Numbered from the stretch's first letter, positions 37,566 through 47,449 are shown. The stretch is 64,000 nt of DNA from Prochlorococcus sp. AG-388-A04 (GCA_003279935.1 QCGL01000006.1:1-64000), one strand, 5' to 3'. The notes: generated from the sequence alone by a model not told the origin. Translations and numbers: made by a program.

Positions 37566-37811
37566 ATGGGAGAAGCAAAAAGGAGAAAATCATTAGGTCT
37601 TCCTCCTAAACAAAACAATACTAAATCTAAATCAGACGAATCACCTAGAATATTTGATTGGCTACCTCTTACTATTAATCAGAGAGACAGTTTAATGAAA
37701 TTAAGTATAAAAGCTAGTTGGTATGGAATTGGAGGTTTAGTTATCTTGTGGGTAATTGTTAGATTTATTGGACCAGCTGCAGGTTGGTGGACTCCAGCTG
37801 ATTCATTATGA
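37566..37811 (+). CDS. DUF2839 family small membrane protein
   Basis: 81 residues. MGEAKRRKSLGLPPKQ (1-16) is the characteristic basic start, followed by a Ser/Lys linker. The single membrane helix GIGGLVILWVIVRFIG lies at about 55-70 and the end is Trp-rich (AAGWWTPADSL). It is found next to recA in picocyanobacteria; the function is unknown. It converges with recA 2 bases away. Confidence 0.75.
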   Translation: MGEAKRRKSLGLPPKQNNTKSKSDESPRIFDWLPLTINQRDSLMKLSIKASWYGIGGLVILWVIVRFIGPAAGWWTPADSL

Positions 37812-37813
37812 AT

Positions 37814-38926
37814 CTAAGCTATTTTCTTGATGTTATTAGCAATCACAGCATTTTTTGGATTATTATTTAATGCTTTCATCGAATTAGAACTTACTTCAGT
37901 ACCTTCTGTTAGTTTCGTTTTGACAATAGATTCTACTTTATTCTTTATTTCTAAGTTCTGATCCAACCAAATAATTGTGTTATCTCTTCCTTGTCCAATA
38001 TTTTCTCCTTCGTAACTATACCAAGCACCTCTCCTAATTATTATATTAGTCTCTTCTGCTAAATCTAATAAACATCCTGTCGTACTTATCCCTTTGCCGA
38101 ATAGTATATCAAATTCTGCAATTCTAAATGGAGGGGCTACTTTATTTTTTGCTACTTTTACCTTTGCTCTTATTCCATATTCTTCTGTACCTCTTTTAAG
38201 AGTCTGAATTCTCCTAATGTCAAGTCTTACTGAAGCATAAAACTTTAATGCATTACCTCCTGTAGTTGTCTCTGGATTTCCATATGTAACTCCGATTTTT
38301 AAGCGTAATTGATTGAGGAATATCACTGTACAGCCTGATTTACCAATATTCCCAGTTATTTTTCTCATTGCTTGACTCATTAGTCTTGCCTGGCTTCCTA
38401 TAACGTGATCTCCCATTTCACCTTCTATTTCTGCTCTAGGAGTTAATGCTGCTACTGAGTCAACAACAACAAGATCTACGGCAGTTGATCTTATGAGTTG
38501 ATCAACTATTTCTAAAGCCATTTCACCTGTATCTGGCTGCGAAACTAGTAAATTTTCGACATCTACTCCTAGAGAGGCGGCATAGACTGGATCTAAAGCA
38601 TGTTCAGCATCAACAAATGCTGCTATACCTCCATTTTTCTGTACTTCTGCTATTGCGTGAAGAGTTAGGGTTGTTTTTCCTGAACTTTCCGGCCCGTAAA
38701 CTTCAACCACTCTTCCCTTAGGATATCCTCCTCCTAATGCTAAGTCTAATGTAAGAGCTCCTGTAGATATTGTTTCCACTTTCATTCTGGAGGCATCTCC
38801 AAGCCTCATTATTGATCCTCTACCAAAGTTTCGTTCTATTTGTCCTAAGACTAGGTTTAATGCTTTGTTTTTCTCTTCAGATGAGGACTCTTTTGAATCC
38901 TTTTTTTTTCTTTCTTCCAAAGTCAT
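37814..38926 (-). CDS. recA: Recombinase A
   Basis: 370 residues. RecA forms the filament for strand exchange and triggers LexA self-cleavage. Walker [15 protein letters not shown] (about 78-91), Walker [21 protein letters not shown] (about 149-168), the L2 loop [20 protein letters not shown] and the C-terminal domain are all normal. A cyanobacterial LexA-type site lies 82 bases upstream of the start (39008-39021), so SOS control is likely. The N-terminus has an extra 20 basic/acidic residues, common in marine picocyanobacteria. Confidence 0.97.
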   Translation of the reverse strand: MTLEERKKKDSKESSSEEKNKALNLVLGQIERNFGRGSIMRLGDASRMKVETISTGALTLDLALGGGYPKGRVVEVYGPESSGKTTLTLHAIAEVQKNGGIAAFVDAEHALDPVYAASLGVDVENLLVSQPDTGEMALEIVDQLIRSTAVDLVVVDSVAALTPRAEIEGEMGDHVIGSQARLMSQAMRKITGNIGKSGCTVIFLNQLRLKIGVTYGNPETTTGGNALKFYASVRLDIRRIQTLKRGTEEYGIRAKVKVAKNKVAPPFRIAEFDILFGKGISTTGCLLDLAEETNIIIRRGAWYSYEGENIGQGRDNTIIWLDQNLEIKNKVESIVKTKLTEGTEVSSNSMKALNNNPKNAVIANNIKKIA

Positions 38927-39007
38927 TTTTATTTATTGATAAGTTCTCATAATTATTTTTAAATCTATAATTTTTAAATAAATCTAAAATTAATAATTAC
39001 AATTCAT

Positions 39008-39021
39008 AGTACATGTGTACT
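39008..39021. promoter_or_regulatory. LexA/SOS-type operator upstream of recA
   Basis: AGTACATGTGTACT fits the consensus RGTAC-N3-D-GTWC-B described for cyanobacterial LexA at every position, with symmetrical AGTAC/GTACT half-sites. It lies 82 bases upstream of the recA start codon, in the gap before the co-directional HAD gene, where an operator would be expected. Placement plus match makes SOS control of recA the simplest reading. Confidence 0.7.
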
Positions 39022-39035
39022 TTAGCCGAAGATAA

Positions 39036-39812
39036 CTAAATTGCAAGTAAATCTTCTAAACTTTTCAACTTTAATAATTTAATTTCATGCGGCAAATTAA
39101 GTCTATCTATATTTTTTAAATAGCCCCAATCAGCTAAGTAGCAAGGAATGTTACTTGTCACGGGGTTTTGCTTTATATCAAGAAGTGTATCTCTTCTATC
39201 TTCAATGAAGCCGATTATTTCATATTCTCTCCTGAGTTCTGAAATAATCTCAACTTTTGTTCCCGCTTCGTAGCCAAAAATTAATTCTGGGAAAATATTT
39301 AATTTTTCAAGAATTTTGCCTGCAAATATTTTTCCTTTCGTTGTTATGATTCCCGTCTTGACTTTTTCTTTCTTTAATTTTTCTATAAAAACTATAACTT
39401 CATAAAATGGGCGATGTAATCTGATCCAATCGTCAAAATCATTATCTATTTGATATTTTCTTGCTTTATCAAGACCTTTTTGTAAATCTTCAGCCACCCA
39501 ATAATTTTCTAATAAAACTTTCTGACAATTTTGATGATATTTATTTAGGAAATTGATTTTGTTTTGATTGGTTAGTGGATCTTCACTTTTGATAATTTGG
39601 TGGACAATGATTAACATCTCCCATCCATATTTAACCCAGGGCCTCATTTCTATGAAAGTATTTGAAATATGTTTGTAAAGATTTTGATCAATTAAGATTT
39701 TTGGAGAATTTATAAATTTTTCAAAAGCTAATAATGAACTGTGCCAGTATTCATTCATTCCATCAACAATAACCCCATCAAAATCAAATAGAAATAATTT
39801 ATGAGAGCTCAC
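39036..39812 (-). CDS. HAD-superfamily hydrolase
   Basis: 258 residues. LFLFDFDGVIVDGM (6-19) is motif I with the nucleophile Asp and acid/base Asp. TGIITTKGKIFAGKILEKL (about 151-169) is the Thr/Lys region, and GFIEDRRDTLLDI (about 206-218) is motif IV with the metal-binding acids. A helical cap lies between motifs I and II (about 25-130). It resembles phosphoglycolate-phosphatase-like members, but the substrate cannot be predicted. It lies between tRNA-Gln and recA. Confidence 0.8.
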   Translation of the reverse strand: MSSHKLFLFDFDGVIVDGMNEYWHSSLLAFEKFINSPKILIDQNLYKHISNTFIEMRPWVKYGWEMLIIVHQIIKSEDPLTNQNKINFLNKYHQNCQKVLLENYWVAEDLQKGLDKARKYQIDNDFDDWIRLHRPFYEVIVFIEKLKKEKVKTGIITTKGKIFAGKILEKLNIFPELIFGYEAGTKVEIISELRREYEIIGFIEDRRDTLLDIKQNPVTSNIPCYLADWGYLKNIDRLNLPHEIKLLKLKSLEDLLAI

Positions 39813-39829
39813 TCAACTAAGTTTTAGAA

Positions 39830-39901
39830 CTGGGCCGCTAGGATTCGAACCTAGGAATGTCGAGACCAAAACCCGATGCCTTACCACTTGGCGACGGCCC
39901 A
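39830..39901 (-). tRNA. tRNA-Gln (UUG)
   Basis: 72 bases. The acceptor TGGGCCG pairs with CGGCCCA, the discriminator is G, the anticodon loop is TTTTGGT (anticodon TTG), the T-loop is TTCGAAT, and no CCA is encoded. It lies 17 bases before the HAD gene on the same strand, and may provide its upstream processing point. Confidence 0.95.
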
Positions 39902-40006
39902 ATGAAATTTTATTTTAATACATTACTAGATTTTTTTCTATCAAAAATATAAATTTTTATTCTAGATTTTCTGAAATTGTTTTTTAATTTACTTAAGAAG
40001 GGGGGA

Positions 40007-41017
40007 TTAGCTGATTTTCCATGGGTTAAGCAATTTTTGTGCTTTTTTTATTGCTAAATCCATTTTTTCTGGATATTCATATAATTTTTTATTATTTTTG
40101 CTGGCATCTTCTATAAGTGGTTGCATTATTTTTCTAGCAGAACTCCCAAAGGCAATTCCATCAGGAAAATTATTTATTTTCAAAAATTCATGAGTTTTCC
40201 CATTTGTTCCTCCTGCTAGTTGAATTAAACCTGGGGGAAGATGAGATCCTATATTATTCCATAATTTAACTGTATCCTTACCTGTTGCTGGAGCTAGATC
40301 CCCAGACATAGGCCTTCCATCTAGTTGCCAAATAAGCGGCACATTATGTTCGACAAGAATTTCATATCTTTCCCAGAGAGCTTTTAAAAGATCTTTTGGA
40401 CCTTTTTGGGATTGATTTAATCCACAACTTACAGATATTTTTTTTAATTCTATCCCTGAAGTTTTGAGAATATTTGCAACTTGTATAAAAGAATCTAGTC
40501 GATTGATTTCCGTATGAATTTCTACTGCATCAGGTTTTATTGTTTGTAGAGTTTGTGGTAAGTCATTATTTGACAATTTATATTCATATTCAGAAATTAA
40601 ATTTAGGGGACAACTATTTATACATCTTCCACATCCATAACATTTATTTTCTTTTACCCCAGAGTAGTCAATTGCAAAGGTAGGGCAAATCCTTTCGCAT
40701 GGCCTAGGACAATTAGAGGGGCATTTCAGTGGATCAAATTTAGCTTTGCGAAAATGTATATCCTTTCCATCACTAATGCTTATCATCAATCCTGGAGAGG
40801 CACCATAGAGTTTCTTGGCCCACTTAATACCATTTCTCGCTGCTTCAACTATAGATTCGTCAGCAGCAACATCAATATAGTCAACTCCAGCAGCAGAATA
40901 AATAGCACTTAAATCTTCTATGGCAACGATATCTTCATTGCTCGCCCCGCAAATTAATTTAACCCATTTATCAGATCCCTCTTTATTTTTTTTAAACAAC
41001 TCAATTTCAGAATTCAT
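40007..41017 (-). CDS. ldpA: Light-dependent period protein LdpA (iron-sulfur)
   Basis: 336 residues. [14 protein letters not shown] (about 99-112) and [19 protein letters not shown] (about 123-141) provide two sets of cysteines for Fe-S clusters. In Synechococcus elongatus LdpA feeds cellular redox state to the circadian clock. Its start overlaps the end of ndhN by 11 bases, so the two are translationally linked. The ndhN-ldpA pair next to the ribosomal cluster is a conserved cyanobacterial arrangement, as I recall it. The sequence alone does not show a clock role in Prochlorococcus, which has a reduced clock lacking kaiA. Confidence 0.88.
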   Translation of the reverse strand: MNSEIELFKKNKEGSDKWVKLICGASNEDIVAIEDLSAIYSAAGVDYIDVAADESIVEAARNGIKWAKKLYGASPGLMISISDGKDIHFRKAKFDPLKCPSNCPRPCERICPTFAIDYSGVKENKCYGCGRCINSCPLNLISEYEYKLSNNDLPQTLQTIKPDAVEIHTEINRLDSFIQVANILKTSGIELKKISVSCGLNQSQKGPKDLLKALWERYEILVEHNVPLIWQLDGRPMSGDLAPATGKDTVKLWNNIGSHLPPGLIQLAGGTNGKTHEFLKINNFPDGIAFGSSARKIMQPLIEDASKNNKKLYEYPEKMDLAIKKAQKLLNPWKIS

Positions 41018-41477
41018 TCAATATGTATTCATTTAAAGATTTCCATTCAAGTTTTCTAGACCCACCCATTTCAACAACAATTTTTAATTTATTATCTGAA
41101 GTACAGATTTTAATTAAGCTTTCTAGCTCAGATTGTGACAAGACTTGACCTTCCAATAGCCATAATAATTTATCCTTATCATCCTCATTAAATAGTTCAG
41201 ACGCTTGAGGGATTACTTGCTGAACTTCTCCAAGAGCACCATTTCTGCCAATGCTTTGATGACCGAGATGAGGTGGCCTTATACCATGTAATTTTAGTAA
41301 AAATACTTCAGGATCACCTAATCCTCTAGCAGAGGTAATGTAAGTTTTAAAACCTTTAGCCCGCATTCTTCTTAAAAGACGAGTTTCATACCCCCCCTCC
41401 AAAGGGGCAAACATAGCTAAGCATTTGTTTTTATTTAAATCATTATGAAACTTTTTTCCTGTCAGAAGTAATGGCAT
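41007..41477 (-). CDS. ndhN: NAD(P)H-quinone oxidoreductase subunit N
   Basis: 156 residues, a typical length for NdhN, the cyanobacterial/plastid-specific subunit of the NDH-1 hydrophilic arm. [20 protein letters not shown] (22-41), [18 protein letters not shown] (about 47-64) and [20 protein letters not shown] are family blocks. NDH-1 with ferredoxin drives cyclic electron flow and respiration. It overlaps ldpA by 11 bases and is divergent from rplC across 298 bases, which hold a structured element. Confidence 0.93.
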   Translation of the reverse strand: MPLLLTGKKFHNDLNKNKCLAMFAPLEGGYETRLLRRMRAKGFKTYITSARGLGDPEVFLLKLHGIRPPHLGHQSIGRNGALGEVQQVIPQASELFNEDDKDKLLWLLEGQVLSQSELESLIKICTSDNKLKIVVEMGGSRKLEWKSLNEYILNEF

Positions 41478-41775
41478 AAAGATTCTCTTTAACTATATAT
41501 TATTTCATTTTATGGTACTTGATGATGTACAATTTATATTCGGTGAATTTTTTTATGCTCGCAAGCTAGCCGAGCCTCTGGAATATTCACGTTTTTTAGC
41601 GTTTCGTTAAAGAAATATGGGATGGGTTGAATTGAACCCGATGAGAAACTTTCTAATTTTAGAAAAGTCTTACTCCCACAATTAAATTTAATTTTTGATT
41701 AATAAAGTTGTTGAAACTTTTAAGAGTTTTGACAATTAATCAAAAATTATTTACGAGCTAGCCTACTCAAGTCTT
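41478..41775. promoter_or_regulatory. Structured divergent leader between ndhN and rplC
   Basis: This 298-base gap has two structures. GCTCG/CGAGC (41557-41561 with 41571-41575) encloses a palindromic AAGCTAGC loop. A long hairpin lies at 41690-41748: 13 perfect base pairs, then a 5-base bulge (41703-41707), then 11 more pairs with 2 G-U wobbles, and a 6-base loop (41719-41724). It ends 27 bases before the rplC ATG. A second CGAGC-TAGCC copy at 41754-41762 could compete with the first hairpin. This looks like a regulatory leader of the ribosomal operon. Confidence 0.5.
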
Positions 41776-42429
41776 ATGTCTATAGGAATTTTAGGAAAAA
41801 AATTGGGCATGTCTCAATTATTCGATAAGGATGGGAATGCAGTACCGGTTACTCTTATAGAGGCTGGCCCATGTCGAGTCACCCAATTAAAAACTCAACC
41901 TTTGGATGGTTATACAGCTATTCAAATTGGTTATGGAATATCAAAGGATAAGCATTTGAGTAAGCCTGAGAAAGGACATCTATTAAAATCAGGTGAAATA
42001 CTTTTAAAACATTTAAAGGAATACAGAGTCGAGGAGAATTCCTCTTATGAGATTGGAAATGAAATAACTGTTACAAATTTTGAGGTTGGTCAGAAAGTTG
42101 ATATTAGTGGGAAATCAATGGGTAGAGGTTTCTCTGGATATCAAAAAAGACATGGTTTTAGTAGAGGTCCTATGAGTCATGGTTCCAAAAATCATAGAGC
42201 TCCCGGATCGACAGGTGCTGGAACAACTCCAGGGAGAATTTATCCTGGTAAAAGGATGGCAGGAAGATATGGAGGTAAAAAAATCACGACAAAGGGTTTA
42301 CTAGTGGTCAAAATTGATGATCAAAAAAATTTACTTGTTGTAAAAGGTTCTGTACCAGGCAAACCAGGCTCGATAGTAAATATAAAGCCTAATAATGTTG
42401 TAGGTAACAAGGGAGGAGCAAAATCATGA
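41776..42429 (+). CDS. rplC: 50S ribosomal protein L3
   Basis: 217 residues. It is the first gene of the S10-type operon here, because rpsJ lies elsewhere in cyanobacteria. [20 protein letters not shown] (3-22) and the central [20 protein letters not shown] stretch (about 126-145), with its loop entering the peptidyl-transferase centre, are intact. The gene overlaps rplD by 4 bases (ATGA). It is preceded by the long leader hairpin described above. Confidence 0.97.
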   Translation: MSIGILGKKLGMSQLFDKDGNAVPVTLIEAGPCRVTQLKTQPLDGYTAIQIGYGISKDKHLSKPEKGHLLKSGEILLKHLKEYRVEENSSYEIGNEITVTNFEVGQKVDISGKSMGRGFSGYQKRHGFSRGPMSHGSKNHRAPGSTGAGTTPGRIYPGKRMAGRYGGKKITTKGLLVVKIDDQKNLLVVKGSVPGKPGSIVNIKPNNVVGNKGGAKS

Positions 42430-43058
42430 CAACCTTAGAAACTTTAAAATGGGATGGTAAAAAAGCTGGTAAGGTCTCAATTGATTTAAAAGTTGCCAAA
42501 GAGACTTCTTCTGCCGATTTAATCCATAGAGCTGTTCTTAGACAATTAGCTAACAAAAGACAGGGAACTGCATCTACTTTGACAAGATCTGAAGTTCGTG
42601 GAGGAGGCAGGAAGCCATATAAGCAAAAGGGTACGGGTAGAGCTCGTCAAGGATCAATTAGGACACCATTAAGGCCAGGAGGAGGGGTAATTTTTGGTCC
42701 TAAACCACGTTCGTATAACTTAGATATGAACCGAAAAGAAAGAAGATTAGCACTTAGAACAGCCTTAATGTCTAGGATTGATGATTTCAAAACTGTTGAA
42801 GATTTTGGGTCAACATTAAACCAACCAAAAACTAGTGAGATAATTAATGGTCTTTCTAGATTAGGAATAGAAAAAACAGAAAAGGTTTTAGTGATTCTTG
42901 ACGATCCCTCTGATGTCATTAAAAAATCTATTAACAACATTGAAAAGGTAAAATTAATTGCTGCTGATCAATTAAATGTTTTTGATATTCTCAATGCTAA
43001 TAAGTTAGTTATTGGTCAATCAGCAATCAATAAAATTCAGGAGGTTTATGGATCATGA
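42426..43058 (+). CDS. rplD: 50S ribosomal protein L4
   Basis: 210 residues. [20 protein letters not shown] (about 60-79) is the extended exit-tunnel loop of L4. In other bacteria L4 represses its own S10 operon by binding the leader RNA, so it is the natural candidate to bind the hairpin before rplC (inference). It overlaps rplC and rplW by 4 bases each. Confidence 0.97.
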   Translation: MTTLETLKWDGKKAGKVSIDLKVAKETSSADLIHRAVLRQLANKRQGTASTLTRSEVRGGGRKPYKQKGTGRARQGSIRTPLRPGGGVIFGPKPRSYNLDMNRKERRLALRTALMSRIDDFKTVEDFGSTLNQPKTSEIINGLSRLGIEKTEKVLVILDDPSDVIKKSINNIEKVKLIAADQLNVFDILNANKLVIGQSAINKIQEVYGS

Positions 43059-43357
43059 GTAGATTATTTGATTCTCGTTTAGCAGATATAATTCGTAAAC
43101 CTGTAATTACAGAAAAAGCGACAAATGCGCTTGATCTTAACCAATACACTTTTGAGGTAGATCATAGGGCCGCAAAGCCTCAGATAAAGGCAGCAATTGA
43201 GGCCTTGTTTAGTGTTAAAGTTATAGGAATAAACACTATGAATCCTCCAAGGAGAACAAGAAGAGTCGGTAAATTCTCCGGGAAACGTTCTCAAATTAAA
43301 AAGGCAATTGTCCGTCTTGCTGAAGGAGACAAAATTCAACTATTCCCAGAATCTTAA
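43055..43357 (+). CDS. rplW: 50S ribosomal protein L23
   Basis: 100 residues. [24 protein letters not shown] (from about 13) is the family block, and the [21 protein letters not shown] basic loop contacts 23S RNA. L23 lies at the tunnel exit and docks trigger factor and SRP. It overlaps rplD by 4 bases. Confidence 0.97.
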   Translation: MSRLFDSRLADIIRKPVITEKATNALDLNQYTFEVDHRAAKPQIKAAIEALFSVKVIGINTMNPPRRTRRVGKFSGKRSQIKKAIVRLAEGDKIQLFPES

Positions 43358-43369
43358 AGAGTATTTATT

Positions 43370-44233
43370 ATGGCTATTCGTAAATTCAAACCCTATACAC
43401 CTGGGACTAGACAAAGAGTTGTTACAGACTTTAGTGAGATTACAGGTTCAAAACCAGAAAGATCATTAATAGTTTCTAAGCATAGGAATAAAGGTAGAAA
43501 TAATAGAGGAGTTATCACCTGTCGTCACAGAGGAGGCGGACATAAAAGACAATACAGATTAGTAGATTTCAGAAGAGACAAAAAAAATATTAATGCGAAG
43601 GTTGCAGCTATTCATTATGATCCTCATAGAAATGCGAGACTTGCACTTTTATTTTATGAAGACGGAGAGAAAAGATATATAATCGCGCCAGCGGGAATAA
43701 AAGTTGGTCAAAATGTAATTTCTGGTGAAGGTGTCCCAATTGAAGAAGGGAATGCGATGCCCCTATCCTCCATGCCATTAGGATCGAGTGTTCACTGCGT
43801 AGAATTATATGCTGGTAGAGGTGCTCAAATGGTCAGATCTGCAGGAGCTAGTGCACAACTAATGGCGAAAGAAGGAGAGTATGTCGCTTTAAAACTCCCA
43901 TCTACTGAGGTTAGACTGGTGCGCAAGGAATGTTATGCAACTTTAGGTGAAGTGGGTAATTCTGAAATACGTAATACTAGCTTAGGAAAAGCAGGCAGAA
44001 GAAGATGGTTAGGTAGAAGATCTCAAGTTAGAGGTAGTGTTATGAACCCATGTGATCATCCACATGGAGGAGGAGAGGGAAAAGCTCCGATTGGTAGGGC
44101 AGGCCCTGTAACTCCTTGGGGTAAGCCAGCACTTGGATTAAAGACGCGTAAGAAAAACAAACCAAGTAACAAATTAGTTGTACGAAGACGTCGTCGTGTT
44201 TCCAAGAGAAGTAGAGGAGGAAGAGATTCTTGA
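43370..44233 (+). CDS. rplB: 50S ribosomal protein L2
   Basis: 287 residues. [20 protein letters not shown] and the C-terminal block [18 protein letters not shown], with its conserved His needed for peptidyl-transferase activity, are intact. It lies 12 bases after rplW and is followed by 44 bases that contain the CTATTT microsatellite. Confidence 0.98.
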   Translation: MAIRKFKPYTPGTRQRVVTDFSEITGSKPERSLIVSKHRNKGRNNRGVITCRHRGGGHKRQYRLVDFRRDKKNINAKVAAIHYDPHRNARLALLFYEDGEKRYIIAPAGIKVGQNVISGEGVPIEEGNAMPLSSMPLGSSVHCVELYAGRGAQMVRSAGASAQLMAKEGEYVALKLPSTEVRLVRKECYATLGEVGNSEIRNTSLGKAGRRRWLGRRSQVRGSVMNPCDHPHGGGEGKAPIGRAGPVTPWGKPALGLKTRKKNKPSNKLVVRRRRRVSKRSRGGRDS

Positions 44234-44239
44234 TTACTA

Positions 44240-44269
44240 CTATTTCTATTTCTATTTCTATTTCTATTT
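44240..44269 (+). repeat. CTATTT hexanucleotide repeat, five copies
   Basis: Five perfect tandem copies of CTATTT between the rplB stop and the rpsS start, ending 8 bases before the rpsS ATG. It lies within the operon where the rpsS ribosome site should be. No Shine-Dalgarno is seen. Copy number is expected to vary by slippage. Confidence 0.9.
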
Positions 44270-44277
44270 TATAAATT

Positions 44278-44553
44278 ATGGGACGTTCATTAAAAAAAGG
44301 ACCTTTTATAGCAGATAGTTTGCTTAAAAAGGTAGAAAAACAAAATACTGATAATGATAAATCAGTCATCAAAACATGGTCTAGATCTTCGACTATCCTT
44401 CCTGTTATGATTGGCCATACAATTGCTGTTCACAATGGTAAGGCCCATATACCAGTATTTATAACTGAACAAATGATTGGCCATAAATTAGGTGAATTTG
44501 CTCCCACAAGAACCTATCGTGGTCACTTAAGAGATAAGAAGGGGGCAAGATAA
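44278..44553 (+). CDS. rpsS: 30S ribosomal protein S19
   Basis: 91 residues. [20 protein letters not shown] (1-20), [21 protein letters not shown] (from about 38) and [15 protein letters not shown] (about 71-85) define S19, in the 30S head near S13. It begins 8 bases after the microsatellite and its stop abuts rplV. Confidence 0.97.
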   Translation: MGRSLKKGPFIADSLLKKVEKQNTDNDKSVIKTWSRSSTILPVMIGHTIAVHNGKAHIPVFITEQMIGHKLGEFAPTRTYRGHLRDKKGAR

Positions 44554-44940
44554 ATGACAAAAACACCTGAAATGACAAAAACTGCTATTGCTCACGGTAA
44601 GTACATTCGTGGTTCTGCATCAAAAGTAAGAAGAGTTCTCGATCAAATTAGAGGTAAATCTTACAGAGATGCACTTATTATGTTGGAATTTATGCCATAT
44701 AGATCTACTGATCCTATTACTAAGGTTTTAAGATCTGCAGTAGCTAATGCAGAACATAACTTGGGTATGGAACCCTCCTCCCTAATAATATCTTCAGCTT
44801 CGGCAGATAACGGCCCAGTGATGAAAAGGTTCAGACCAAGAGCTCAAGGTAGAGCTTTCTCCATAAAAAAACAGACTTGCCATATAAGTATTTCTGTTGA
44901 ATCTGCTCCTAATCAAATTAATACGGAGGCACAAAACTAA
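44554..44940 (+). CDS. rplV: 50S ribosomal protein L22
   Basis: 128 residues. [18 protein letters not shown] (about 24-41) and the tunnel beta-hairpin region [20 protein letters not shown] (from about 90) are intact. Macrolide contacts lie in this hairpin. The last base overlaps the rpsC ATG. Confidence 0.97.
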   Translation: MTKTPEMTKTAIAHGKYIRGSASKVRRVLDQIRGKSYRDALIMLEFMPYRSTDPITKVLRSAVANAEHNLGMEPSSLIISSASADNGPVMKRFRPRAQGRAFSIKKQTCHISISVESAPNQINTEAQN

Positions 44941-45671
44941 TGGGTAATAAAATTAATCCAACAGGGTTTAGATTAGGCATCACACAAGAACACCGTTCAA
45001 AATGGTTCGCTAACTCTAAAACTTATCCAACTCTTCTTCAAGAAGATGATAAAATTCGTACTTTTATCCAAAAGAAATATAGTTCAGCTGGAATCAGTGA
45101 TGTACTAATTGCTAGAAAAGCCGATCAGTTAGAACTTGAATTGAAAACAGCTAGACCTGGTGTAATTGTAGGAAGGCAAGGAAGTGGTATTGAAGAATTA
45201 AGGTCAGGTATACAAAAAACTATAGGAGATAGAACCAGGCAAGTTCGAATTAATGTAGTTGAAGTTGAGAGAGTTGATGCAGATGCATATTTACTTGCTG
45301 AATATATAGCACAACAATTAGAAAAAAGAGTTGCCTTTAGAAGAACTATAAGGATGGCTTTGCAAAGAGCACAAAGGGCTGGTGTCCTAGGCTTGAAAGT
45401 ACAAGTAGGAGGAAGACTCAATGGTGCAGAAATAGCTAGAACAGAGTGGACTAGAGAAGGTAGGGTTCCTCTTCATACTTTGAGAGCTGAGGTTGATTAT
45501 GCACTGCGCGAAGCAAATACAACTTATGGTGTATTAGGAATTAAAGTTTGGGTTTTTAAAGGGGAGGTTCTTCCCAAAGAAGAACAAACTATTCCTGTTG
45601 GTGCTATTCCAAGAAGGAAAGGTAGTCGAAAACCTCAGCAATTTGAGGATCGTTCAAATGAGAATTCATAG
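44940..45671 (+). CDS. rpsC: 30S ribosomal protein S3
   Basis: 243 residues. The N-terminal [20 protein letters not shown] (3-22), the KH-domain motif [14 protein letters not shown] (about 75-88) and the C-terminal [17 protein letters not shown] block are normal. It binds the mRNA entry region. It shares one base with rplV and is followed 11 bases later by rplP, with GGAGG before that start. Confidence 0.97.
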   Translation: MGNKINPTGFRLGITQEHRSKWFANSKTYPTLLQEDDKIRTFIQKKYSSAGISDVLIARKADQLELELKTARPGVIVGRQGSGIEELRSGIQKTIGDRTRQVRINVVEVERVDADAYLLAEYIAQQLEKRVAFRRTIRMALQRAQRAGVLGLKVQVGGRLNGAEIARTEWTREGRVPLHTLRAEVDYALREANTTYGVLGIKVWVFKGEVLPKEEQTIPVGAIPRRKGSRKPQQFEDRSNENS

Positions 45672-45682
45672 GAGGTATAACA

Positions 45683-46165
45683 ATGCTTAGTCCAAAACGT
45701 ACTAAATTCCGAAAACAGCATAGAGGTAGAATGAAAGGTATTGCCTCGAAGGGTAATACTATTGCATTTGGTCAGTTTGCACTCCAAGCACAAGATTGTG
45801 GTTGGGTAACTGCTCGACAGATTGAAGCAAGTAGAAGAGCAATGACAAGATATGTTAAACGCGGTGGAAAAATATGGATTCGTATTTTCCCAGACAAACC
45901 AGTCACCATGAGACCAGCTGAAACTAGGATGGGATCAGGAAAAGGTAATCCAGAGTTTTGGGTAGCTGTTGTAAAACCTGGAAGAATATTATTTGAAATG
46001 GGTGGTGAAGAGATTACAGAAGAAATCGCAAAAGAAGCTATGCGTTTAGCCCAATATAAATTACCAGTAAAAACAAAATTTATTTCTAGTGATATAAATC
46101 TAAGTAGTGATTCATCAGTAGAAGCTAAGACAGGGAAAGATTCAAAAGAGGAGGTTAAAAAATGA
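45683..46165 (+). CDS. rplP: 50S ribosomal protein L16
   Basis: 160 residues; the core is the usual ~136 plus a Ser/Asp/Lys-rich extension of about 20 residues at the C-terminus. [20 protein letters not shown] (1-20) and [20 protein letters not shown] (about 73-92) define it. AGGAGG lies 8 bases before the ATG, one of the clearest ribosome sites in the cluster. It overlaps rpmC by 4 bases. Confidence 0.96.
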   Translation: MLSPKRTKFRKQHRGRMKGIASKGNTIAFGQFALQAQDCGWVTARQIEASRRAMTRYVKRGGKIWIRIFPDKPVTMRPAETRMGSGKGNPEFWVAVVKPGRILFEMGGEEITEEIAKEAMRLAQYKLPVKTKFISSDINLSSDSSVEAKTGKDSKEEVKK

Positions 46166-46380
46166 AAAATTCAGAATCTATAAAAGAATTTAAAAAGTTA
46201 AATTCTTCTCAAATTACTGAAAAAATTGATCAACTTAGAAAAGATCTCTTCGACTTGAGATTCAAACAGGCAACAAGACAGCTTAATGAAACTCATCAAT
46301 TTAAAATCATTAAGAAACAAGTTGCACAATTACTTACTCTTAGTAAAAGTCAATCCACTTCTCAAAAACCCGCTGATTAA
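46162..46380 (+). CDS. rpmC: 50S ribosomal protein L29
   Basis: 72 residues, an all-helical protein. [20 protein letters not shown] (17-36) is the family core. An extended Ser-rich tail follows. The AGGAGG inside the end of rplP serves its start, and the two genes overlap by 4 bases. Confidence 0.94.
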   Translation: MKNSESIKEFKKLNSSQITEKIDQLRKDLFDLRFKQATRQLNETHQFKIIKKQVAQLLTLSKSQSTSQKPAD

Positions 46381-46388
46381 TTATTGCT

Positions 46389-46655
46389 ATGGCACTTAAA
46401 GAAAGAATTGGTACTGTTGTAAGCGACAAAATGGACAAAACAGTTGTTGTTGCCGTAATCAATAGATACCCACATCCAACTTATAAAAAGATTGTAAGTA
46501 AAACTACTCGCTACAAGGCACATGATCCAGAAAACACATGTGTTTTGGGAGATCGAGTTAAAATCAAAGAAACAAGACCACTAAGTGCTCATAAAAGATG
46601 GGCAATAGAGGAAATTCTTAATAAAACAATAACGAGTAAGGAGGATAAAAAATGA
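46389..46655 (+). CDS. rpsQ: 30S ribosomal protein S17
   Basis: 88 residues. [20 protein letters not shown] (2-21) and [18 protein letters not shown] (about 54-71) are the S17 signatures of its OB fold. It overlaps rplN by 4 bases and lies 8 bases after rpmC. Confidence 0.96.
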   Translation: MALKERIGTVVSDKMDKTVVVAVINRYPHPTYKKIVSKTTRYKAHDPENTCVLGDRVKIKETRPLSAHKRWAIEEILNKTITSKEDKK

Positions 46656-47017
46656 TTCAACAAGAAACTTATTTAACTGTTGCTGATAACAGTGGAGCTA
46701 AAAGACTTCAATGTATAAGAGTTCTGGGTTCAAATAGAAGATATGCACATGTGGGAGATGTTGTAGTTGCATCAGTAAAAGACGCTTTGCCAAATATGGG
46801 GGTTAAAAAATCAGATGTCGTTAAAGCAGTTATTGTTAGGACAAAGCATACTTTAAGAAGAAATACAGGTAACTCCATTCGTTTCGATGATAATGCAGCC
46901 GTTTTGATTAATGAAGATAAAAATCCAAAAGGTACAAGAGTTTTCGGCCCAGTAGCAAGGGAATTACGCGATAAGAATTTTACAAAGATAGTTTCTTTAG
47001 CTCCGGAGGTTATTTAA
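46652..47017 (+). CDS. rplN: 50S ribosomal protein L14
   Basis: 121 residues. [20 protein letters not shown] (1-20), and [20 protein letters not shown] near residue 76, are the L14 blocks. It binds at the subunit interface near L19. AAGGAGG lies about 6 bases before the ATG inside rpsQ. The rplX start follows directly after its stop. Confidence 0.97.
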   Translation: MIQQETYLTVADNSGAKRLQCIRVLGSNRRYAHVGDVVVASVKDALPNMGVKKSDVVKAVIVRTKHTLRRNTGNSIRFDDNAAVLINEDKNPKGTRVFGPVARELRDKNFTKIVSLAPEVI

Positions 47018-47374
47018 ATGTTGGACTCACTTAAACAAAAGAAAAACTTCAAACGAATAAAAATGAGAATAAAAACAGGAGACTTAGTCAAAGTTATTAA
47101 CGGTAAAGAAAAGGGTAAGACTGGTGAAGTATTAAAAACTATCCCCCTTGAAAATAGAGTAGTGGTTAAGGGAGTAAATCTTAGAACAAAACATGTAAAA
47201 CCTAATCAAGAAGGTGAAAGTGGGAGAATATTGACAGAAGAAGCATCATTACACGCTTCTAATGTAATGTTTTTTTCAAAGGATAAAAATCTAATAAGTA
47301 AAATAGAATATTTTATTGACAAAGAGGGAGTTAAAAAAAGGAGATTAAAAAAAACTGGTGAACTAATTGATTAA
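47018..47374 (+). CDS. rplX: 50S ribosomal protein L24
   Basis: 118 residues. The KOW motif is in [20 protein letters not shown] (16-35). The N-terminal 15 residues ([15 protein letters not shown]) are an extension also present in related picocyanobacteria as I recall. CGGAGG lies 6-7 bases before the ATG, supporting this start rather than the internal Met16. A 75-base gap to rplE holds a hairpin. Confidence 0.93.
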   Translation: MLDSLKQKKNFKRIKMRIKTGDLVKVINGKEKGKTGEVLKTIPLENRVVVKGVNLRTKHVKPNQEGESGRILTEEASLHASNVMFFSKDKNLISKIEYFIDKEGVKKRRLKKTGELID

Positions 47375-47414
47375 ATTCTTCATCAAAAACGAGATTCCAA
47401 TTTTCTTATTACAC

Positions 47415-47436
47415 AATTCTGACAAAGACCAGAATT
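47415..47436 (+). promoter_or_regulatory. Hairpin in the rplX-rplE gap
   Basis: AATTCTG (47415-47421) pairs with CAGAATT (47430-47436) around an 8-base loop, 13 bases before the rplE ATG. This is the widest gap inside the spc part of the operon. It has no following T-run, so it is not a standard terminator. It may be a processing or translational-control site. Confidence 0.4.
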
Positions 47437-47449
47437 AATTACAAAAATC

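Noticed and set aside
44040-44372. Minus-strand frame with Ile-Glu repeats
   Set aside because: The repeats are the antisense of the CTATTT microsatellite and the frame overlaps rplB and rpsS.
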